A stretch of 6,737 nucleotides of DNA from Clostridia bacterium (lineage in GTDB: Bacteria; Bacillota; Clostridia; Christensenellales; CAG-314). A program made the translations under genes and the position numbers. The notes under the pieces were generated by a model. That model worked only from the letters and a program-made list of their open reading frames with translations, was not told the origin of the DNA and searched no databases. The stretch lies in NCBI GenBank assembly GCA_028710055.1, contig JAQUSX010000036.1:1-6737 (forward strand), in the 5' to 3' direction. Numbering within the stretch: position 1 is the stretch's first letter; each line of letters begins with the position of its first letter. This document shows, piece after piece, positions 5,109-6,737 of the stretch.

Positions 5109-6737
5109 TTATTCGGGCTTTTCTTCCGTTGTTTCTGCGGTTTCAGCGGTGCTTTCTTCGTCTTGTTTTTTAGCTCCGCGTTTCTTTTGCTGATAATCAG
5201 CGGGTTTTTCCATTGTGGACTTGCGTGACAGCGTAACGCGTTTATTTTCAGCGTCAAATTCCGTAATTTCAACGTCTATCATATCGCCGATTTTTAACGC
5301 TTCGTTAATGTCTCCAAGCCATTCCCAAGAAACGTTAGAGATATGCAAAAGTCCGTCAATACCGTCGTCGAGTTCGATAAACGCGCCGAACGGAAGTATG
5401 CGAGCGACTTTGCCCTTAACTACTGTGCCAACGGGAAATTTTTCAGCGGCAACAGCCCAAGGATGCGGTTGAAGTTGTTTGAAACCGATTGAAACTCTGT
5501 TTGCTTCACGGTCAAGTTTTAATACTACGAATTCGTAAGTTTTGTTAAGCTCAAGAACTTCAGCGGGATTTTTTATGGGATTCCACGATAAATCGCTCAA
5601 ATGAGCCAAACAATCGAAACCGCGTACGTTTACGAACGCGCCGAAAGGAGCGAAACGCAAAACTTTGCCTTCAACAATTTCGTTTTCTTCGATATTGTTC
5701 CAGAAATTGTCTTCTTTTTCTTGTTTTTCTTTAAGTAAAATTTCTTTTTGGCTAGCGACGATTTTTTTCTTATTATCGTCTACTCCGTCGGGCAAAGCTA
5801 CCAAACGCAGCGTTTTTCCAACGTATTGTTCCAAATTTCTGACGAAACCGGCGCGGATTTGCGAAGCGGGAACAAAAACGGTGTAGCTTCCAAGCTTGGA
5901 GAGCAAACCGCCCTTTACCGCCTTTATCATCGCCAATTCAAAAACGTTGCCGTCTTTGATACCGTCTACCAAAGCGTCGTCTTTATAAAGCAAATCTATT
6001 TCCTTTTTTGATAATGTGACTCTTTTGTCAGTGCCGATAACTATACATTCGATAGTATCGCCGATTTTTAGATTGTTTTTTACTTCTTGAAAATCACCTT
6101 CAAGAATAAGTTCTTCATTGGGAACGAAACCGTCGCCCTTAGAATTTGGAATTGTTACCGAAACACCGTCATCGTGCTTCTGAATAACTGTGCCTTTGAT
6201 CTTTTGACCCTTGCGGAAAATTCTCTTAGCGGGTATTTTCTCCACTGCCTGAGCAAATTCCTCATTGACTTCTACAACTTGTGCGTTGTCTTTTGCTTCT
6301 GCAAACATTTTCGACAAAACCTCCTCCATCAACTCCGTTGGAGTTGAAGCTCCTGCGATTAAACATATTTTTTCAAAATTTGACAGATTGGGAATTTCAC
6401 TCGCATTCTCAGCAAAGACGACGTTCTTGCAGCCTTTTTTGGCGATATCAAACAGTTTGTTTCCGTTACTGCTGAGCTTGTCGCCGACGACTACCGTGCA
6501 ATCGCATTTTTTGGGAATGTTTTCCGCAAAATTCTGTCTGCCTATGGTAGTATAACAAATTGTGTTTAATACGACAAGTGTTTTTACCCCATCTGTCAAA
6601 AGATTTGCCAACGATTTTTCTAACAAAGTGTGATTAAAAGTGGTTTGGAACATCACTAAAACTTTTTCAAAGCAAGTTAAATCGCACTTGGTATTGCCGT
6701 CTAAAATAATGGCGGAATTATTACACCAGCCGTTTAT
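5109..6737 (-). CDS. ispH: IspH (HMBPP reductase) fused to ribosomal protein S1 domains, 5' end cut by window
   Basis: The frame is open from the window edge for 542 residues, so the N-terminal roughly 130 residues of IspH lie outside. Numbered from the edge, 1-145 is the IspH C-terminal part: QTT (31-33), NTIC with the iron-sulphur ligand Cys61, SSN (89-91) and AGASTP with Ser131, all substrate or cluster residues. IspH makes isopentenyl and dimethylallyl diphosphate in the last step of the MEP pathway. Four S1 RNA-binding domains follow, at about 177-245, 262-332, 355-422 and 435-506; the third and fourth carry clear PFGAF signatures. The tail (507-542) is Lys-rich, then acidic and Thr/Ala/Glu-rich. 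IspH-S1 fusions are known in Clostridia and are annotated as bifunctional. GTG/ATG codons at 6656/6653 are internal, because IspH-like residues (NGWC and onward) continue upstream. No T-tract terminator follows the stop. Confidence 0.95.
   Translation of the reverse strand: MNGWCNNSAIILDGNTKCDLTCFEKVLVMFQTTFNHTLLEKSLANLLTDGVKTLVVLNTICYTTIGRQNFAENIPKKCDCTVVVGDKLSSNGNKLFDIAKKGCKNVVFAENASEIPNLSNFEKICLIAGASTPTELMEEVLSKMFAEAKDNAQVVEVNEEFAQAVEKIPAKRIFRKGQKIKGTVIQKHDDGVSVTIPNSKGDGFVPNEELILEGDFQEVKNNLKIGDTIECIVIGTDKRVTLSKKEIDLLYKDDALVDGIKDGNVFELAMIKAVKGGLLSKLGSYTVFVPASQIRAGFVRNLEQYVGKTLRLVALPDGVDDNKKKIVASQKEILLKEKQEKEDNFWNNIEENEIVEGKVLRFAPFGAFVNVRGFDCLAHLSDLSWNPIKNPAEVLELNKTYEFVVLKLDREANRVSIGFKQLQPHPWAVAAEKFPVGTVVKGKVARILPFGAFIELDDGIDGLLHISNVSWEWLGDINEALKIGDMIDVEITEFDAENKRVTLSRKSTMEKPADYQQKKRGAKKQDEESTAETAETTEEKPE

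Noticed and set aside
5665..6555. Plus-strand open frames opposite the ispH-S1 gene
   Set aside because: Antisense shadows with low-complexity Phe/Ser-rich translations and no recognisable domain.
6651..6656. GTG/ATG at 6656/6653 as the start of the ispH-S1 gene
   Set aside because: The frame stays open upstream to the window edge and encodes IspH-like sequence (NGWC and following). The conserved QTT motif lies immediately after these codons, so they are internal.
1..6737. CRISPR, insertion sequence, tRNA, phage or toxin-antitoxin content
   Set aside because: No repeat arrays, transposase-like frames, terminal inverted repeats or cloverleaf patterns were seen; nearly all sequence is accounted for by conserved genes.

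Overview
The window looks like a core chromosomal segment of an anaerobic Bacillota (Clostridia-type) bacterium. Three things support this: an IspH reductase fused to ribosomal protein S1, an arrangement known from Clostridia; a gene order rpsO-pnp-polysaccharide deacetylase-M16 peptidase-ftsK that resembles the Bacillus subtilis rpsO-pnpA-ylxY-mlpA-(...)-spoIIIE neighbourhood; and strong AAGGAG/GGAGG ribosome binding sites. The DNA is moderately AT-rich. Every supported gene is on the minus strand, so transcription runs from high to low coordinates. I see no mobile element, tRNA, rRNA or CRISPR array.

Layout in the direction of transcription. (1) 6737-5109: the 3' part of an ispH-S1 fusion gene, cut by the window edge; it shows the C-terminal part of IspH, four S1 domains and an acidic tail. 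(2) About 5108-4962: a 147-base intergenic region with a candidate promoter and a nested stem-loop leader ahead of rpsO. (3) 4961-4695: rpsO. (4) 4682-4652: an intrinsic-terminator-like hairpin ending only 10 bases before the pnp Shine-Dalgarno. (5) 4627-2504: pnp, which starts with TTG. (6) 2491-2459: a perfect 13-bp terminator after pnp. (7) 2354-1647 and 1637-372: a membrane-anchored YlxY-like polysaccharide deacetylase homologue, then an M16 zinc peptidase, spaced for translational coupling. (8) 298-1: the N-terminal membrane region of a probable FtsK/SpoIIIE DNA translocase, cut by the window edge, with its own promoter.

How the genes fit together: the right half is RNA and translation machinery (S1 RNA-binding protein, ribosomal protein S15, the exoribonuclease PNPase). 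The left half is envelope or sporulation related (deacetylase homologue, M16 peptidase, DNA translocase). The post-pnp terminator divides the two halves. The most interesting signals are regulatory: the rpsO leader fold, the attenuator-like hairpin before pnp with no room for a new promoter after it, and a sporulation-type promoter-like sequence ahead of the deacetylase. The deacetylase also lacks the residues usually needed for CE4 catalysis. I found no convincing wholly new biological system; this is mainly a conserved housekeeping region.
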